Assembly: GCF_000513895.2 (NCBI RefSeq)
Contig: NZ_CP165783.1
Location: 1,116,001-1,180,000, forward strand
Origin: Ensifer sp. WSM1721
GTDB taxonomy: Bacteria > Pseudomonadota > Alphaproteobacteria > Rhizobiales > Rhizobiaceae
DNA length: 64,000 nucleotides
Reading direction: 5' to 3'
Below, in pieces: positions 54,976 to 63,639 of the stretch; positions within the stretch are counted from its first letter, which is position 1; each line of letters begins with the position of its first letter. The notes below the pieces were generated by a model. It saw nothing but the letters and a program-made list of their open reading frames with translations. It had not been told where the DNA came from and searched no databases. The translations under genes and the position numbers were made by a program.

Positions 54976-55436
54976 AGACGTCTCCTGTCCGCCGTGGTCG
55001 CCTGCCGGTTCACGATCGTGCGCCCACGCGAGTCCTTCATGATGTAGCGGCCTTCGTCGATCTCTTCGCTGATCCCGTCGACGTGGCGAACGCGCAACAC
55101 GGAGCCGCCCTGCTCAACCTTCGTCTCCTTTGCGCTCGACCCGGTCGAACTGCTCGAACGGCTGCTGGATCCCTTGCCTGAGCCGCCGCCCTTCCCGCCA
55201 CTATTTCCGCCACTATTTCCGCCACTATTTCCGCCGCTATTGCCTCTACCACCGCTATTCCCGCCACCGCCACTATTTCCGCCGCTGTTGCCGTTACCGC
55301 CATTCTTGGCGAGCGCGGACTGGGGGATGAGTCCGAGTGCCTCGCCCGAGAGGCCGAGCTTATACGGAAAAGCCGAGACAGGGAGGCTGATTGACAAGGA
55401 ACATAGTGCCGCAACAAAATTTCGACGCGTGACCAT
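54957..55436 (-). CDS. Exported Gly/Ser-repeat protein of unknown function
   Basis: 159 aa from ATG 55436 with AGGAGG upstream. Signal peptide RRNFVAALCSLSISLPVSAF. A low-complexity segment with GGNS repeats follows, then a Ser/Lys stretch and a conserved-looking C-terminus GSVLRVRHVDGISEEIDEGR, then TIVNRQATTADRRRLQSF. Its architecture resembles the protein at 46602. It overlaps the response-regulator gene at the 3' end. Role unknown. Confidence 0.65.
   Translation of the reverse strand: MVTRRNFVAALCSLSISLPVSAFPYKLGLSGEALGLIPQSALAKNGGNGNSGGNSGGGGNSGGRGNSGGNSGGNSGGNSGGKGGGSGKGSSSRSSSSTGSSAKETKVEQGGSVLRVRHVDGISEEIDEGRYIMKDSRGRTIVNRQATTADRRRLQSFID
55195..55242. repeat. 12-bp tandem repeat encoding GGNS units
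   Basis: Four near-perfect copies of ccgccactattt on the plus strand, decaying towards 55296. They encode the Gly/Asn/Ser linker of the 54957 gene and are likely to vary in number between strains. Confidence 0.75.
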
Positions 55437-56088
55437 CACGGCCTCCTGAAGCTTTCGCGGCGCATTCTGAGCCGTCCGAAGAGGCGTTGGCGCGCATGGC
55501 TGATCATCATCGGAAGGACGAGAGTACCGCCGTAGTGAAAGACCGGCGCGTCGTATGGGGCCTCCGTCGACCAGACCTCGAAATCTTTGTTCACGGTTCG
55601 GTCCGCCCGTCAACTCCCTACCGCTTGCATTCGAGGGGCTTCAGACGTTTCCCCAACCGCGATCGGACCATCGTCCCATCCGCCTCGGACCAAAGTCCTA
55701 CTGCATGTTTCCTTAAATCGTAGCCGATTTAAGGACAAAAACATGCAGCAGTTCAAAGTGCTACAGCGTCCCTTGTGCGTCTGAAAAGACGCACGGCGCT
55801 GTAGGGCACTGGCGGACGCCGCGGCCTGCGCCGACCGTATCGGCGTCGGCGAAAGACGGGCCATCATGGGGGAGATTGTCGTGAGACGTGGTGGTTCAAG
55901 GGCAGTCAGTTTCTGACGATCAGCTCTCGGGCATCAGAGGGATTGTATCCGACCCGGCCCTCTGTGCCGGCATGTTTTCTCTCTCGGTCGGCTATGATCA
56001 GGAACACCCCAGCAGCGCGCGGCGTGGGCGGGGCAATCTGTCTCGCCCCGTCCGCCGTCATTACGGGCCAACGCTGAAGCGGCCCCAT
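55437..56088. other. 652-base gap between the Gly-rich gene and minE
   Basis: It holds RIME copy C (55698-55804). No other gene could be supported; a minus-strand frame from 56061 (50 codons, no ribosome site) is too weak to call. Confidence 0.5.
55698..55804 (-). repeat. RIME1-like palindromic repeat, copy C (inverted)
   Basis: About 107 bases, inverted relative to copies A and B: CCTTAAATC/GATTTAAGG palindrome first, then GTGCGTCTGAAAAGACGCAC, a 20-base perfect palindrome. Confidence 0.85.
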
Positions 56089-56352
56089 TTAGGCCGCCCG
56101 GACACCCGCCTGCATCGGGATCTCGATGTCGACCTCCAGCGTCGTCACGTGCTCGCCGCGGTCCATCTTCACGCTCACCTTCTCGCGATCGACCTGAACA
56201 TGCTTGGCGATGACGGCGAGGATTTCCTCCCTGAGGATCGCGACGAGGTCCGACTGGCCGACCGAGGCCCGCTCATGCGCGAGCAGGACTTGAAGGCGCT
56301 CTCGCGCCGTCGGCGCGGAACTCTGTTTGCTGAAGAAACGGAAAATGCTCAT
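56089..56352 (-). CDS. minE: Cell division topological specificity factor MinE
   Basis: 87 aa. N-terminal membrane/anti-MinCD segment [34 protein letters not shown] (MinD contact), then the topological domain [16 protein letters not shown] and [13 protein letters not shown]. MinE stimulates MinD ATPase and drives pole-to-pole oscillation, keeping the Z-ring at midcell. It overlaps minD by 4 bases. Confidence 0.97.
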   Translation of the reverse strand: MSIFRFFSKQSSAPTARERLQVLLAHERASVGQSDLVAILREEILAVIAKHVQVDREKVSVKMDRGEHVTTLEVDIEIPMQAGVRAA

Positions 56353-57164
56353 GCTGCCCTCCGTCCGAATATCTTGCCAAAGAGCCCGCGCTTTTCGCCG
56401 GGAATGGTGATCGGCAGCGTTTCGCCGGCAAGGCGGCGCGCCGCGTCGAGATAGGCGACCGCCGGGGCGCTGCGGCTGTCGGCGAGCGTGACGGGTGCGC
56501 CGAGGTTGGAGGCCTTGAGGACGTCGGCGCTTTCGGGGACGATACCGATCAGCGGGATCGACAGGATCTCAAGGACATCGTCGACCTTCAGCATGTCGCC
56601 CCTCTCGGCGCGAGCGGCATCATAGCGCGTGAGCAACAGGTGCTTTTCCACCCGGTCTCCGCGCTCGGCCCGCTCCGTCTTGGAATCGAGCATGCCGATG
56701 ATCCGGTCGGAGTCGCGAACCGAAGAGACCTCCGGGTTCGTCACGATGACGGCGACGTCGGCGTGGCGCATCGCGAGTGTCGCGCCGCGCTCGATCCCGG
56801 CCGGGCTGTCGCAGATGATCCAATCGAAGTGCTTCTTCAACTCGGCCATCACCCGCTCGACACCTTCGGGTGTCAGGCTGTCCTTGTCGCGGGTCTGCGA
56901 TGCCGGCAGCAGGAAGAGCGTCTCCAGCCGCTTGTCGCGGATCAACGCCTGCGGTAGCTTCGCGTCGCCTTGAATGACATTGACGAGGTCGTAGACCACC
57001 CTGCGCTCGGCACCCATGACGAGATCGAGATTGCGCAGGCCGACGTCGAAGTCCACGACGACCGTCTTCTCGTTGCGCTGCGCCAGCGCCGCGCCTAGTG
57101 CGGCGGTTGAAGTCGTCTTTCCGACGCCGCCCTTACCCGATGTAACAACAACAACTTTCGCCAT
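56349..57164 (-). CDS. minD: Septum site-determining ATPase MinD
   Basis: 271 aa. Deviant Walker [16 protein letters not shown], switch [19 protein letters not shown] and [11 protein letters not shown], and an amphipathic membrane-targeting helix at the C-terminus ([14 protein letters not shown]). It binds membrane as an ATP dimer and recruits MinC. Middle gene of minC-minD-minE; 32 bases after minC. Confidence 0.98.
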   Translation of the reverse strand: MAKVVVVTSGKGGVGKTTSTAALGAALAQRNEKTVVVDFDVGLRNLDLVMGAERRVVYDLVNVIQGDAKLPQALIRDKRLETLFLLPASQTRDKDSLTPEGVERVMAELKKHFDWIICDSPAGIERGATLAMRHADVAVIVTNPEVSSVRDSDRIIGMLDSKTERAERGDRVEKHLLLTRYDAARAERGDMLKVDDVLEILSIPLIGIVPESADVLKASNLGAPVTLADSRSAPAVAYLDAARRLAGETLPITIPGEKRGLFGKIFGRRAA

Positions 57165-57196
57165 CTTCCCGCTCCTATTTCCTGGCCGGCACCGGC

Positions 57197-57949
57197 TCAG
57201 TTAAGTCTCTCAGCCATGATCGAATCGCCTTCGAGCCAAAGCTGTACCGCCTGCCCTCGAAGGTTGGGCGCCATGTCCTCGGCCGTCTTGTAGACGCCGT
57301 CGATGGCGAGCAGCTCCGCTTCCAGTCTGCGACAGAAGATGCGCGCCGAGGCATTTCCGACTGATCCCGCCAGCGCCCGCCCCCGCAGCGTTCCGTAGAT
57401 ATGCACCGAACCTCCGGCGATGATTTCCGCGCCGGACGCGACGGATCCGACCACGGTAACGTCGCCTTCCGGGAAGATGATCGATTGTCCGGAACGCACG
57501 GGTTCCTTGACGATGATCGAAGCCGTTGTCCGCGCCGGCTGCACTTCCTGGGGGGCGACCGGCGCTGCCGGTTTGCCCTTGCCGGTCTTCGGCGATTCGG
57601 CGGCCGGTTCGCCCTCCGGGACCTCGAAGTCCGGCGCCGGCCGGCCGCCTTTCATGGCCGGCGGCATGCCCGGCTCGAAGAGCGACGGACGTCCACCCTC
57701 AATGCCCATCACCCTGACATTGCGCTTGCCGAGCTCGTCGAGCAGGCCCTTCAGTTGCGGCCGGTCGATCTCGAGATCCGCAACGTCGAGCACGACTGGC
57801 CGTCCCAGAAAGAATCCCGCGGAACGCGCGGCAAGATCGTCGAGGCGGCCCAGCCACCAATCGAGCGGCAGCTCCGGAGAAAGCACGAGCGCCAGGAACG
57901 AGCGGCCCTTGATACGGATCGAACGAGCGTCAGTTAGCACTTTGGTCAT
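57197..57949 (-). CDS. minC: Septum site-determining protein MinC
   Basis: 250 aa from ATG 57949 (MTKVLTDARSIRIKG). An ATG at 57988 is also in frame but sits 2 bases from the CtrA box, so the internal start is preferred. MinC_N: IKGRSFLALVLSPEL. A Pro-rich linker follows, then the MinC_C right-handed beta-helix: GQSIIFPEGDVTVVGSVASG, VHIYGTLRGRALAG, IDGVYKTAEDM. It inhibits FtsZ polymerisation away from midcell. Confidence 0.95.
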   Translation of the reverse strand: MTKVLTDARSIRIKGRSFLALVLSPELPLDWWLGRLDDLAARSAGFFLGRPVVLDVADLEIDRPQLKGLLDELGKRNVRVMGIEGGRPSLFEPGMPPAMKGGRPAPDFEVPEGEPAAESPKTGKGKPAAPVAPQEVQPARTTASIIVKEPVRSGQSIIFPEGDVTVVGSVASGAEIIAGGSVHIYGTLRGRALAGSVGNASARIFCRRLEAELLAIDGVYKTAEDMAPNLRGQAVQLWLEGDSIMAERLN

Positions 57950-57990
57950 CTTCGTTAATTTTTGATTGCCAAGATCTACGCGAGTCATGG

Positions 57991-58006
57991 TTAACAAATG
58001 GTTAAC
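57991..58006 (-). promoter_or_regulatory. CtrA-type binding site upstream of minC
   Basis: TTAA (57991-57994), 7 bases, TTAAC (58002-58006): the CtrA consensus TTAA-N7-TTAAC, readable on both strands as GGTTAACaaatGGTTAACC. It is 42 bases before the chosen minC start. CtrA control of minCDE is known in Sinorhizobium. Confidence 0.7.
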
Positions 58007-58243
58007 CAGGCCTCCTTCTTTGTTAAGCTTCAGCCGTTTCGCACGGCAGAGCGACTTCTCCTTCCCATGCCTCAAGAAGATTCCCTCACGAGCGCGACCA
58101 GATAGACTTGCGAGCCCCGACGATCCTTCTTTCAGCCGCAATGCTGCTGGCCGAAGCTTGTACAAGGCTGACGAAGGCGAGTGCGCATTCATGCCGCCGC
58201 GGGTCGCGCAGCGGGAAGCTGGTGAGATACCTGCTTAAACCAA

Positions 58244-58270
58244 GGGAGGGGCGCCAGTGGCGCCCCTCCC
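58244..58270 (-). terminator. Terminator-like hairpin after the DUF1127 gene
   Basis: A perfect 12-bp stem (58244-58255 with 58259-58270) with a 3-base loop and, on the minus strand, TTGGTTT after it, 35 bases downstream of the DUF1127 stop. Confidence 0.65.
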
Positions 58271-58304
58271 TCTCATGTCTCTAATCACGGCTGCGACCTC
58301 GCGG

Positions 58305-58568
58305 TCAGTCGGGCGGACGATCCGCCGAGGCCTGAGTGAAGGCCTTGATGTCCCAGAGGTAAAGGCCGGGTACGCCGAGCGCATCCTCCGGAAGGCCGAT
58401 GTCGCGGCGCATGCGATTCGACAGGTGCGAGATCTGGTTCTTCGTTTGACGACGCATCCATGCGGCGCGCAGCAACGCACGCGTGGTCTTCCAGACGCCG
58501 AATTTCCGGTACAGTTCATCGATCGTCGCCGCAAGGGTATCAACAACTAAGGATTGTGCTTCGCGCAT
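58305..58568 (-). CDS. DUF1127-domain small protein
   Basis: 87 aa from ATG 58568. The N-terminal helix MREAQSLVVDTLAATIDELY precedes the DUF1127 core WKTTRALLRAAWMRRQTKNQ, with NRMRRDIGLPED and its conserved RDIGL. Small Arg-rich DUF1127 proteins in alphaproteobacteria act in RNA or phosphate regulation in some species; this one is unstudied here. The C-terminal 20 residues extend beyond the usual domain. Confidence 0.82.
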   Translation of the reverse strand: MREAQSLVVDTLAATIDELYRKFGVWKTTRALLRAAWMRRQTKNQISHLSNRMRRDIGLPEDALGVPGLYLWDIKAFTQASADRPPD

Positions 58569-58728
58569 GATTTTCCGTCCCGGCGCACTCACGCAGCCAG
58601 GTCCTCTCAAGGGTCGAAAAGACGTGCGGATGCGGACGCGAGATAGGAACAAATCGCTTCGTCAGCCGGTCACGTCAGGTCAAAGGGGAAGTGCCAAGTG
58701 GCGGAAATCCGGGCTCAAAGCCCCGAAA

Positions 58729-58818
58729 TCAAATTCGGCTGAGGCGAGATGCGCGGCGCATCGAAGCCATGGTAGCCGTTCCGCCACAGAGGCGCACAAA
58801 CACGAGAATGGGATTCAT
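58729..58818 (-). CDS. Possible 29-aa peptide with a strong ribosome site
   Basis: GAGGAGG lies just before ATG 58818. The peptide is MNPILVFVRLCGGTATMASM followed by RRASRLSRI: a short hydrophobic start and a basic tail. Too short for a firm call. A 12-base perfect palindrome GATAACGTTATC (58847-58858) sits 29 bases upstream and could be an operator. Confidence 0.35.
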   Translation of the reverse strand: MNPILVFVRLCGGTATMASMRRASRLSRI

Positions 58819-59114
58819 CTTCACGCCTCCTCTGATTTGAATTGCGGATAACGTTATCTTACACGAGACCCGCCGATCGGCAAGTACACAATTTCGAATT
58901 GTAGCCATCGCACGGGAGTCGTTGCAGGAAAGCAACACCCCTGCAAACGACGCTCACGCCGCCCCGACACAAGATGGCGGTCCTGCGCTTCGATCGGCGG
59001 CCGCGGGGCGGCACCCTCAGCTGCTCGATATGACGGAGTATTCTGACGGGAACGGCGGCTGACCGCCGGTCCGCAACGCCCCTATTTCCGGTTACGCCGC
59101 TACAGACAGAACCA

Positions 59115-60131
59115 TCACCTCTGATCGACATCGCGACCGAGAAGCTTCTCGATTTCCGTCATCGTCGCCGCCGGCAACGGTCCTTTCTCGATCGAGCCCA
59201 GATTTTCGCGCACCTGCGCCTCCGTCTTGAAGCCCGGTATGGGAAAGGTGTTGGGAGAACGGGCAAGAAGCCATCCGAGTGCCCCTTGAGCCAAAGTCCT
59301 GCCACCGGTCTGCAGAAGTTCGCGCACCTCAGACAGGCGCCGGAGATAATCGGCACGCGGCCGCCCATCCTCGAAGAACCGCACCCAACTGTGACCCGCC
59401 GCGCGTACGTCGTCTTCAGGCAAGCGCGTGTCAGGACCGAACTTGCCGGTCAGGAATCCCATCGCCAGGGGAGACCGATTGAGGCTGGCGAGATCGTTGC
59501 CCTCACACATCGTCAGCATGTCCGGCCCATCAATGAAGACGTTCAGTTCCTGCTGAACCGCGACAAAATGCGGGAATTTCACCATACGCTTCGCCGCGGC
59601 GGCGTTGTCCGTGCTCCAGCCCCAGAAACGGATGGCGCCTGCCTCCGCCAACTTCTCGAGCGTTTCACCGGCGGCATCCGCCTGATCATCCGTGAGCTCG
59701 CCGACGTGTATCTGGTAGAGGTCGATATAGCCGGTGCTCAAACGCTGTAGCGATGCGGCGCAGGCTCGCTCGATGTAAGCCGGGCTGACATCGGTGCCGA
59801 GTAGGGCGCGGGCGGCGCGATCGTAGGTATAGCCAAACTTGGTCGCGATGATTGCGTCGCCTCTTCGGCCCTTCAGCGCCCGGCCGATAACCTCCTCACT
59901 GTGACCGGTTCCATAGGCGTCAGCCGTGTCGATCAGTGACGCACCCATCTCAAGTCCAAGCTTGATGGCGCGGATCGACTGCTCGTCGTCAATCTCTCCC
60001 CAACCATCCGGCTTTCCACCGAGGGTGAAATAGCCTCCAATCGCCCAGCAGCCGAGACCAACGGGTGCGGCGGACAGGCCCGATCGTCCCAGTTGTCTGC
60101 GCATATTCGTGGAGATGTCGTCGGCAAGCAT
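59115..60131 (-). CDS. Aldo/keto reductase
   Basis: 338 aa from ATG 60131 with GGAAGGAA upstream. TIM-barrel AKR: GLGCWAIGGYF, the Asp/Tyr of DTADAYGTGHSEEVIGRAL (catalytic D-Y), IIATKFGYTYD (Lys), YIDLYQIH (His), and the NADPH-binding end NTFPIPGFKTEAQVRENLGS. YajO/IolS-like group. Reduces carbonyls with NADPH; substrate unknown. Monocistronic by position. Confidence 0.9.
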   Translation of the reverse strand: MLADDISTNMRRQLGRSGLSAAPVGLGCWAIGGYFTLGGKPDGWGEIDDEQSIRAIKLGLEMGASLIDTADAYGTGHSEEVIGRALKGRRGDAIIATKFGYTYDRAARALLGTDVSPAYIERACAASLQRLSTGYIDLYQIHVGELTDDQADAAGETLEKLAEAGAIRFWGWSTDNAAAAKRMVKFPHFVAVQQELNVFIDGPDMLTMCEGNDLASLNRSPLAMGFLTGKFGPDTRLPEDDVRAAGHSWVRFFEDGRPRADYLRRLSEVRELLQTGGRTLAQGALGWLLARSPNTFPIPGFKTEAQVRENLGSIEKGPLPAATMTEIEKLLGRDVDQR

Positions 60132-60397
60132 GGTGTTCCTTCCCTGGTCGCGAGATGCGCCAACTATCTCACCTCGCATGCAGGAATCAGAAGCTTCGAA
60201 TCCGGAGGGTATTTTTCGCCTGTGAAAAACCGGCGACCACGACCGGCACGTCATTCCGCTGCGCCACAAGGACGCTATTTCATCGTTTATTATTGCTTAG
60301 CGAGAGGCGTGCTACGCTAGGTCCTCATCTCTGATTGATTCGGCGAATACGATAGCCCTGTCAATCCGAGATGGTCGTCAGCAGCGGAGGAACTACC

Positions 60398-60637
60398 ATG
60401 AACCGAAACGTGATCATTGGCATCATTGTCCTCGCGGTCATCATTCTCGCGGTCGTATTCTTCATGCCACGGACAGCGGAAACGCCTCCGGCAGGCGAGA
60501 CCCCGCCGGCTACAACAGAGCCTGCGCCGACCACAACAGAGCCCGCACCCACCACGCCGGCACCAGCACCCACCACGCCGGCACCAGCACCCACTACGCC
60601 GGCACCGGCACCCACCACGCCGGCACCCGCCCAATAG
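60398..60637 (+). CDS. Membrane-anchored Pro/Thr/Ala-repeat protein (79 aa)
   Basis: ATG 60398 after GGAGGAAC. One N-terminal membrane helix (VIIGIIVLAVIILAVVFFMP) is followed by a repeat tail of PAPTT/PAPAPTTP units (about residues 30-79), encoded by 18-base tandem repeats at about 60548-60630. This is a typical cell-envelope spacer. A hairpin terminator follows 10 bases after the stop. Confidence 0.7.
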   Translation: MNRNVIIGIIVLAVIILAVVFFMPRTAETPPAGETPPATTEPAPTTTEPAPTTPAPAPTTPAPAPTTPAPAPTTPAPAQ

Positions 60638-60647
60638 GGACTCGTCA

Positions 60648-60684
60648 GATCGCACGCCCCGTCTCGCAGGCGGGGCGTGCGATC
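60648..60684. terminator. Terminator-like hairpin between convergent genes
   Basis: A perfect 14-bp stem (60648-60661 with 60671-60684) with a 9-base loop, just after the Pro/Thr protein stop and before the 3' end of the nadE-like gene. No long T-run. Confidence 0.6.
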
Positions 60685-60760
60685 AGAATCGTGCGGATCA
60701 TCGAGCCGCAGCGTCCATGGAAATGCCGGGGAGCCTCGCCGACAGATGAGGCTCTCCGGC

Positions 60761-61777
60761 TCACCACTCGTCAGTGGCGATTTCCCCGACCGGCTGCACG
60801 AGCTGCGGCCCGAGATGGAGATAGCGTGTCGCCTTGCGCTTGGCTGCGATGTCGGCCCAGACGCGCTCCACCTGAGCGGCGGTGAGATTCGCGGCACGGC
60901 TCACTTCCTCGGCGTTCAGACCGTTGTTGAGACCGTAGAGGCAGAGATCCATCCGGTCATAGGGCAGAGAGAAATAGAATTCTTCCTGCGTCTGTGCGAG
61001 CGAATAGGTGTCGGTGGTCGGCGGCCGGCGCCGGATGTCTTCGGGCACGCCGAGATAGGCGGCAAGCGCGTAGACCTGCGACTTGTAGAGATGGGCGATC
61101 GGCTTGACGTCGGCCGCGCCGTCGCCGTTCTTGACGAAGAAGCCCTGGTCGTATTCCAGCCTGTTCGGCGTGCCGAGGACGGCGAAGTTCAGGCGGTCGG
61201 CGTGGTAATATTCGATCTGCTTGCGGGTGCGCTGCTTCATGTTCGTCGCGGCGACTATGCCGAGATAAACCGAGGGCGGCATGCGCAGCTTCGTCTGCCC
61301 GCCCTCGGGGTCCTGCACCACCAGAGACGAGATATTGTAGCCCTCGCCTTCGAGCGCATTGGCGATGACGATCTTCGATGCCCAGCCCGGGCCGTAATCC
61401 GGAACGAGCTCGCGGATGAAGGCGTCGCGCCGCGCGTAGCAGCCCATCGCGGCGAGCGTCGGGCCGATATCCTCCACGATCGCCTCGACGCCGAAGGTCT
61501 CGGCCACCAGCCGACCGAGACGAAGGCTTTCCGGATCGGAATCGTTTTCCGGCATGAACAGGCAGAACACGTTCCTGGCGCCGACGGCGCGAACGGCAAG
61601 CGCCACCGAAACGCTGGAGTCGATCCCCCCCGAAAGGCCGAGTACGAGGCCGCGTTTGCGCATGCCGCGCAACTGCGCGCGAAGGCCCTCGACGATGCGC
61701 TCGGTCTCCGCAGCCTCGTCGATCTTCAGGGCATCGGCGGAGAAACCGAATGTGTCCTCACTCGGGCGGATATTCAT
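60761..61777 (-). CDS. nadE: NAD synthetase-like amidotransferase/ligase
   Basis: 338 aa. The ATP-PPase loop is LGLSGGIDSSVSVALAV. KNGDGAADVKPIAHLYKSQVYALAAYLG and RRPPTTDTYSLAQTQEEFYF fit NadE. No glutaminase domain, so ammonia would be the N donor. At 338 aa it is longer than common ammonia-dependent NadE. It ends an operon with an acyl-AMP ligase, an ACP and an AsnB-like gene, so it may be a paralogue working on another carboxylate. NAD synthesis is the default reading. Confidence 0.8.
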   Translation of the reverse strand: MNIRPSEDTFGFSADALKIDEAAETERIVEGLRAQLRGMRKRGLVLGLSGGIDSSVSVALAVRAVGARNVFCLFMPENDSDPESLRLGRLVAETFGVEAIVEDIGPTLAAMGCYARRDAFIRELVPDYGPGWASKIVIANALEGEGYNISSLVVQDPEGGQTKLRMPPSVYLGIVAATNMKQRTRKQIEYYHADRLNFAVLGTPNRLEYDQGFFVKNGDGAADVKPIAHLYKSQVYALAAYLGVPEDIRRRPPTTDTYSLAQTQEEFYFSLPYDRMDLCLYGLNNGLNAEEVSRAANLTAAQVERVWADIAAKRKATRYLHLGPQLVQPVGEIATDEW

Positions 61778-63321
61778 TCTGCGGGCTCCAATGTTTCGGC
61801 CGCAAGTCGGCGACTGACTTTGCCTGTATCCGTCTTCGGAAGCTCCGTGCGGAATTCCACGATCTTCGGGACCATGAAATCCTCAAGATGACGGGCGCAA
61901 TGGCGGATGATGTCCTTTTCCGTGAGTGTCGGATCCGAGAGCACGACAAGAGCGCCGATGGCAGCCCCAAGCACCGGATCGGGAATGCCGATGACGACCG
62001 CTTCGGCGATGCCCGGATGGGCGTGCAGCACGGTCTCGACCTCCTTGGGCGCCACCTTCTCGCCGCGCGTCTTGATGATGTCGTCCTTGCGGCCGACGAA
62101 ATAGAGGAAGCCCTCCTCGTCGGCGCGGAAGAGGTCGCCGGTGTAAAGTACCTTTTCCCACGGGTTCGGGCCCGGGCGCAGCATGCGTTCGCTGGCGTCG
62201 TCGTTGCGCCAGTAACCCTGCATCACATGCGGGCCGCGGATGACGAGTTCGCCGGCGACGCCGGGCGCCACGCGCTTCCCCGCGTCATCGACCACGAAGG
62301 CCTCCGTGTTCGGAATGGCGATGCCGACCGAGCCAGGGCGGCGGTCGAGTTCTTCCGGCGGCAGGTAGGTACAGCGCTTGCACTCCGTGAGCCCGTACAT
62401 GGAATAGAGCCGGGCGGCGGGAAAGAGCTCCCTAAGACGGGCAATATGCGCCGGCGGCAGGGCCGCGGCGGTGTTGGAGATATAGCGAAGGCTCGGCAGG
62501 AAACCGGGCTCGAGATCGCGCATCTGCAGGATCATCGCTGCCATCGTCGGCACCAGCGGGAAACCGGTCACGCCCTCGGCACGAATCCGCTCGAAGATCG
62601 CCTGCGGAAAGGCGAAGGACTTTTCAAGCACGAGCGTGGCTCCGAGCCGGGTCGCCATCAGGAGCTGATAGAGGCCGTAATCGAAGGCGAGCGGCAGGAC
62701 GTTCAGGATGATGTCGTCCGGCGTGTTGCGCAGATAGGTGGTGATCGACTCCGATGCCGCATCGATATTGCGATGGGTCATCATCACGCCCTTGGGGCGG
62801 CCGGTCGAACCGGAAGTATAGATCAGCATGGCGAGATCGACGTCGATGCCGCCATGCGGGACAGGCGCCGTGTCTGCCGCCAGGCAGCTCTCGAAGGACG
62901 CCGCTCCTTCCGGCGTGCGGCCGCCCGGTGCCGCGGTCGACGCGACGAAAGGCGCTTTATCGGGCGAAAGCGCGCGCGCTTCCGCGACGACCGGCATCAA
63001 TTTGGCCTGCGTCAGGATCGCCGCCGCCTCGCAGTCGGCGATGATGTAGGCGAGCTTGTCGGCCTTGGTGGAAGCATTGATCGGGCTGAAGGTCGCGCCC
63101 GCCTTGAGGGTTGCGAAGATCGCGACCGCCGCCTCCCAGCAATTGTCCATGAAGACGAGCACGCGGTCGCTCCGCGTCACGCCGTTTGCTCGAAGGGCGG
63201 TGGCAAGCCGGCTTGAAAGCTCGTCGAGCTCGGCGTAGCTGAGCCGCCTGCGATCGGTGACCAACGCCGTTTTCCCGGCATTTGCCGCGGCGTTCCTGAT
63301 GAGGAATTGCTCGAACCGCAT
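61774..63321 (-). CDS. Class I adenylate-forming enzyme (acyl-AMP ligase)
   Basis: 515 aa. AMP-binding motifs: LIYTSGSTGRPKGVMMTH (P-loop), YGLTECKRCTYLP (A5), YTGDLFRADEEGFLYFVGRKDD (A7-A8), and KTDTGKVSRR near the C-terminus (A10 catalytic Lys). It activates a carboxylic acid as an acyl-adenylate and probably loads the ACP encoded next upstream. Overlaps the nadE-like gene by 4 bases. Substrate specificity not readable by eye. Confidence 0.88.
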   Translation of the reverse strand: MRFEQFLIRNAAANAGKTALVTDRRRLSYAELDELSSRLATALRANGVTRSDRVLVFMDNCWEAAVAIFATLKAGATFSPINASTKADKLAYIIADCEAAAILTQAKLMPVVAEARALSPDKAPFVASTAAPGGRTPEGAASFESCLAADTAPVPHGGIDVDLAMLIYTSGSTGRPKGVMMTHRNIDAASESITTYLRNTPDDIILNVLPLAFDYGLYQLLMATRLGATLVLEKSFAFPQAIFERIRAEGVTGFPLVPTMAAMILQMRDLEPGFLPSLRYISNTAAALPPAHIARLRELFPAARLYSMYGLTECKRCTYLPPEELDRRPGSVGIAIPNTEAFVVDDAGKRVAPGVAGELVIRGPHVMQGYWRNDDASERMLRPGPNPWEKVLYTGDLFRADEEGFLYFVGRKDDIIKTRGEKVAPKEVETVLHAHPGIAEAVVIGIPDPVLGAAIGALVVLSDPTLTEKDIIRHCARHLEDFMVPKIVEFRTELPKTDTGKVSRRLAAETLEPAE

Positions 63322-63346
63322 TGTCGTTGCCCCGCCCTTCCGCTCC

Positions 63347-63613
63347 CTAGGCCGTGACCGGCACGGCGGCCTTCGCTTCGACGAAAGTCACGATGGCCGA
63401 CAGCGAATCCAGGTTCTGAGGGACGATGTCGGTGTCGGCCATCGCGATCCCGAACTGGTCCTCGATAAAGGCGACGAGTTCCAGAACCCCGGTCGAGTCG
63501 ATGATGTCGTTCTCGATCAGCGAAGCCGTATCGGCGAGTTCGTAGGAGGCGTCGCCGAAGAGAAAATTCTCGACGATGAATGCCTTGACCTTGTCCTTAA
63601 TCGTTTCCGTCAT
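63347..63613 (-). CDS. Acyl carrier protein
   Basis: 88 aa from ATG 63613 with AAGGAATAA upstream. Carrier fold with the phosphopantetheine Ser in NDIIDSTGVLELVAF (DST in place of DSL). It carries an acyl group for the ligase downstream and the AsnB-like enzyme upstream. Not the housekeeping AcpP, judging by context and sequence. Confidence 0.85.
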   Translation of the reverse strand: MTETIKDKVKAFIVENFLFGDASYELADTASLIENDIIDSTGVLELVAFIEDQFGIAMADTDIVPQNLDSLSAIVTFVEAKAAVPVTA

Positions 63614-63639
63614 CTCTGTTATTCCTTTCTTGAACGGTT

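Noticed and set aside
55195..55296. Short regular repeats as a CRISPR array
   Set aside because: They are contiguous 12-base tandem repeats without spacers and encode Gly/Asn/Ser residues in frame.
55906..56061. 50-codon minus-strand frame downstream of minE
   Set aside because: The C-terminal part looks protein-like, but there is no ribosome site or recognised family, so it is too weak to list.
60548..60630. 18-base repeats as a CRISPR or origin iteron
   Set aside because: They encode the in-frame Pro/Ala/Thr tail of a small membrane protein and have no spacers.
61750..63216. 488-codon plus-strand frame opposite the acyl-AMP ligase
   Set aside because: No motifs; the minus strand has all AMP-binding signatures.
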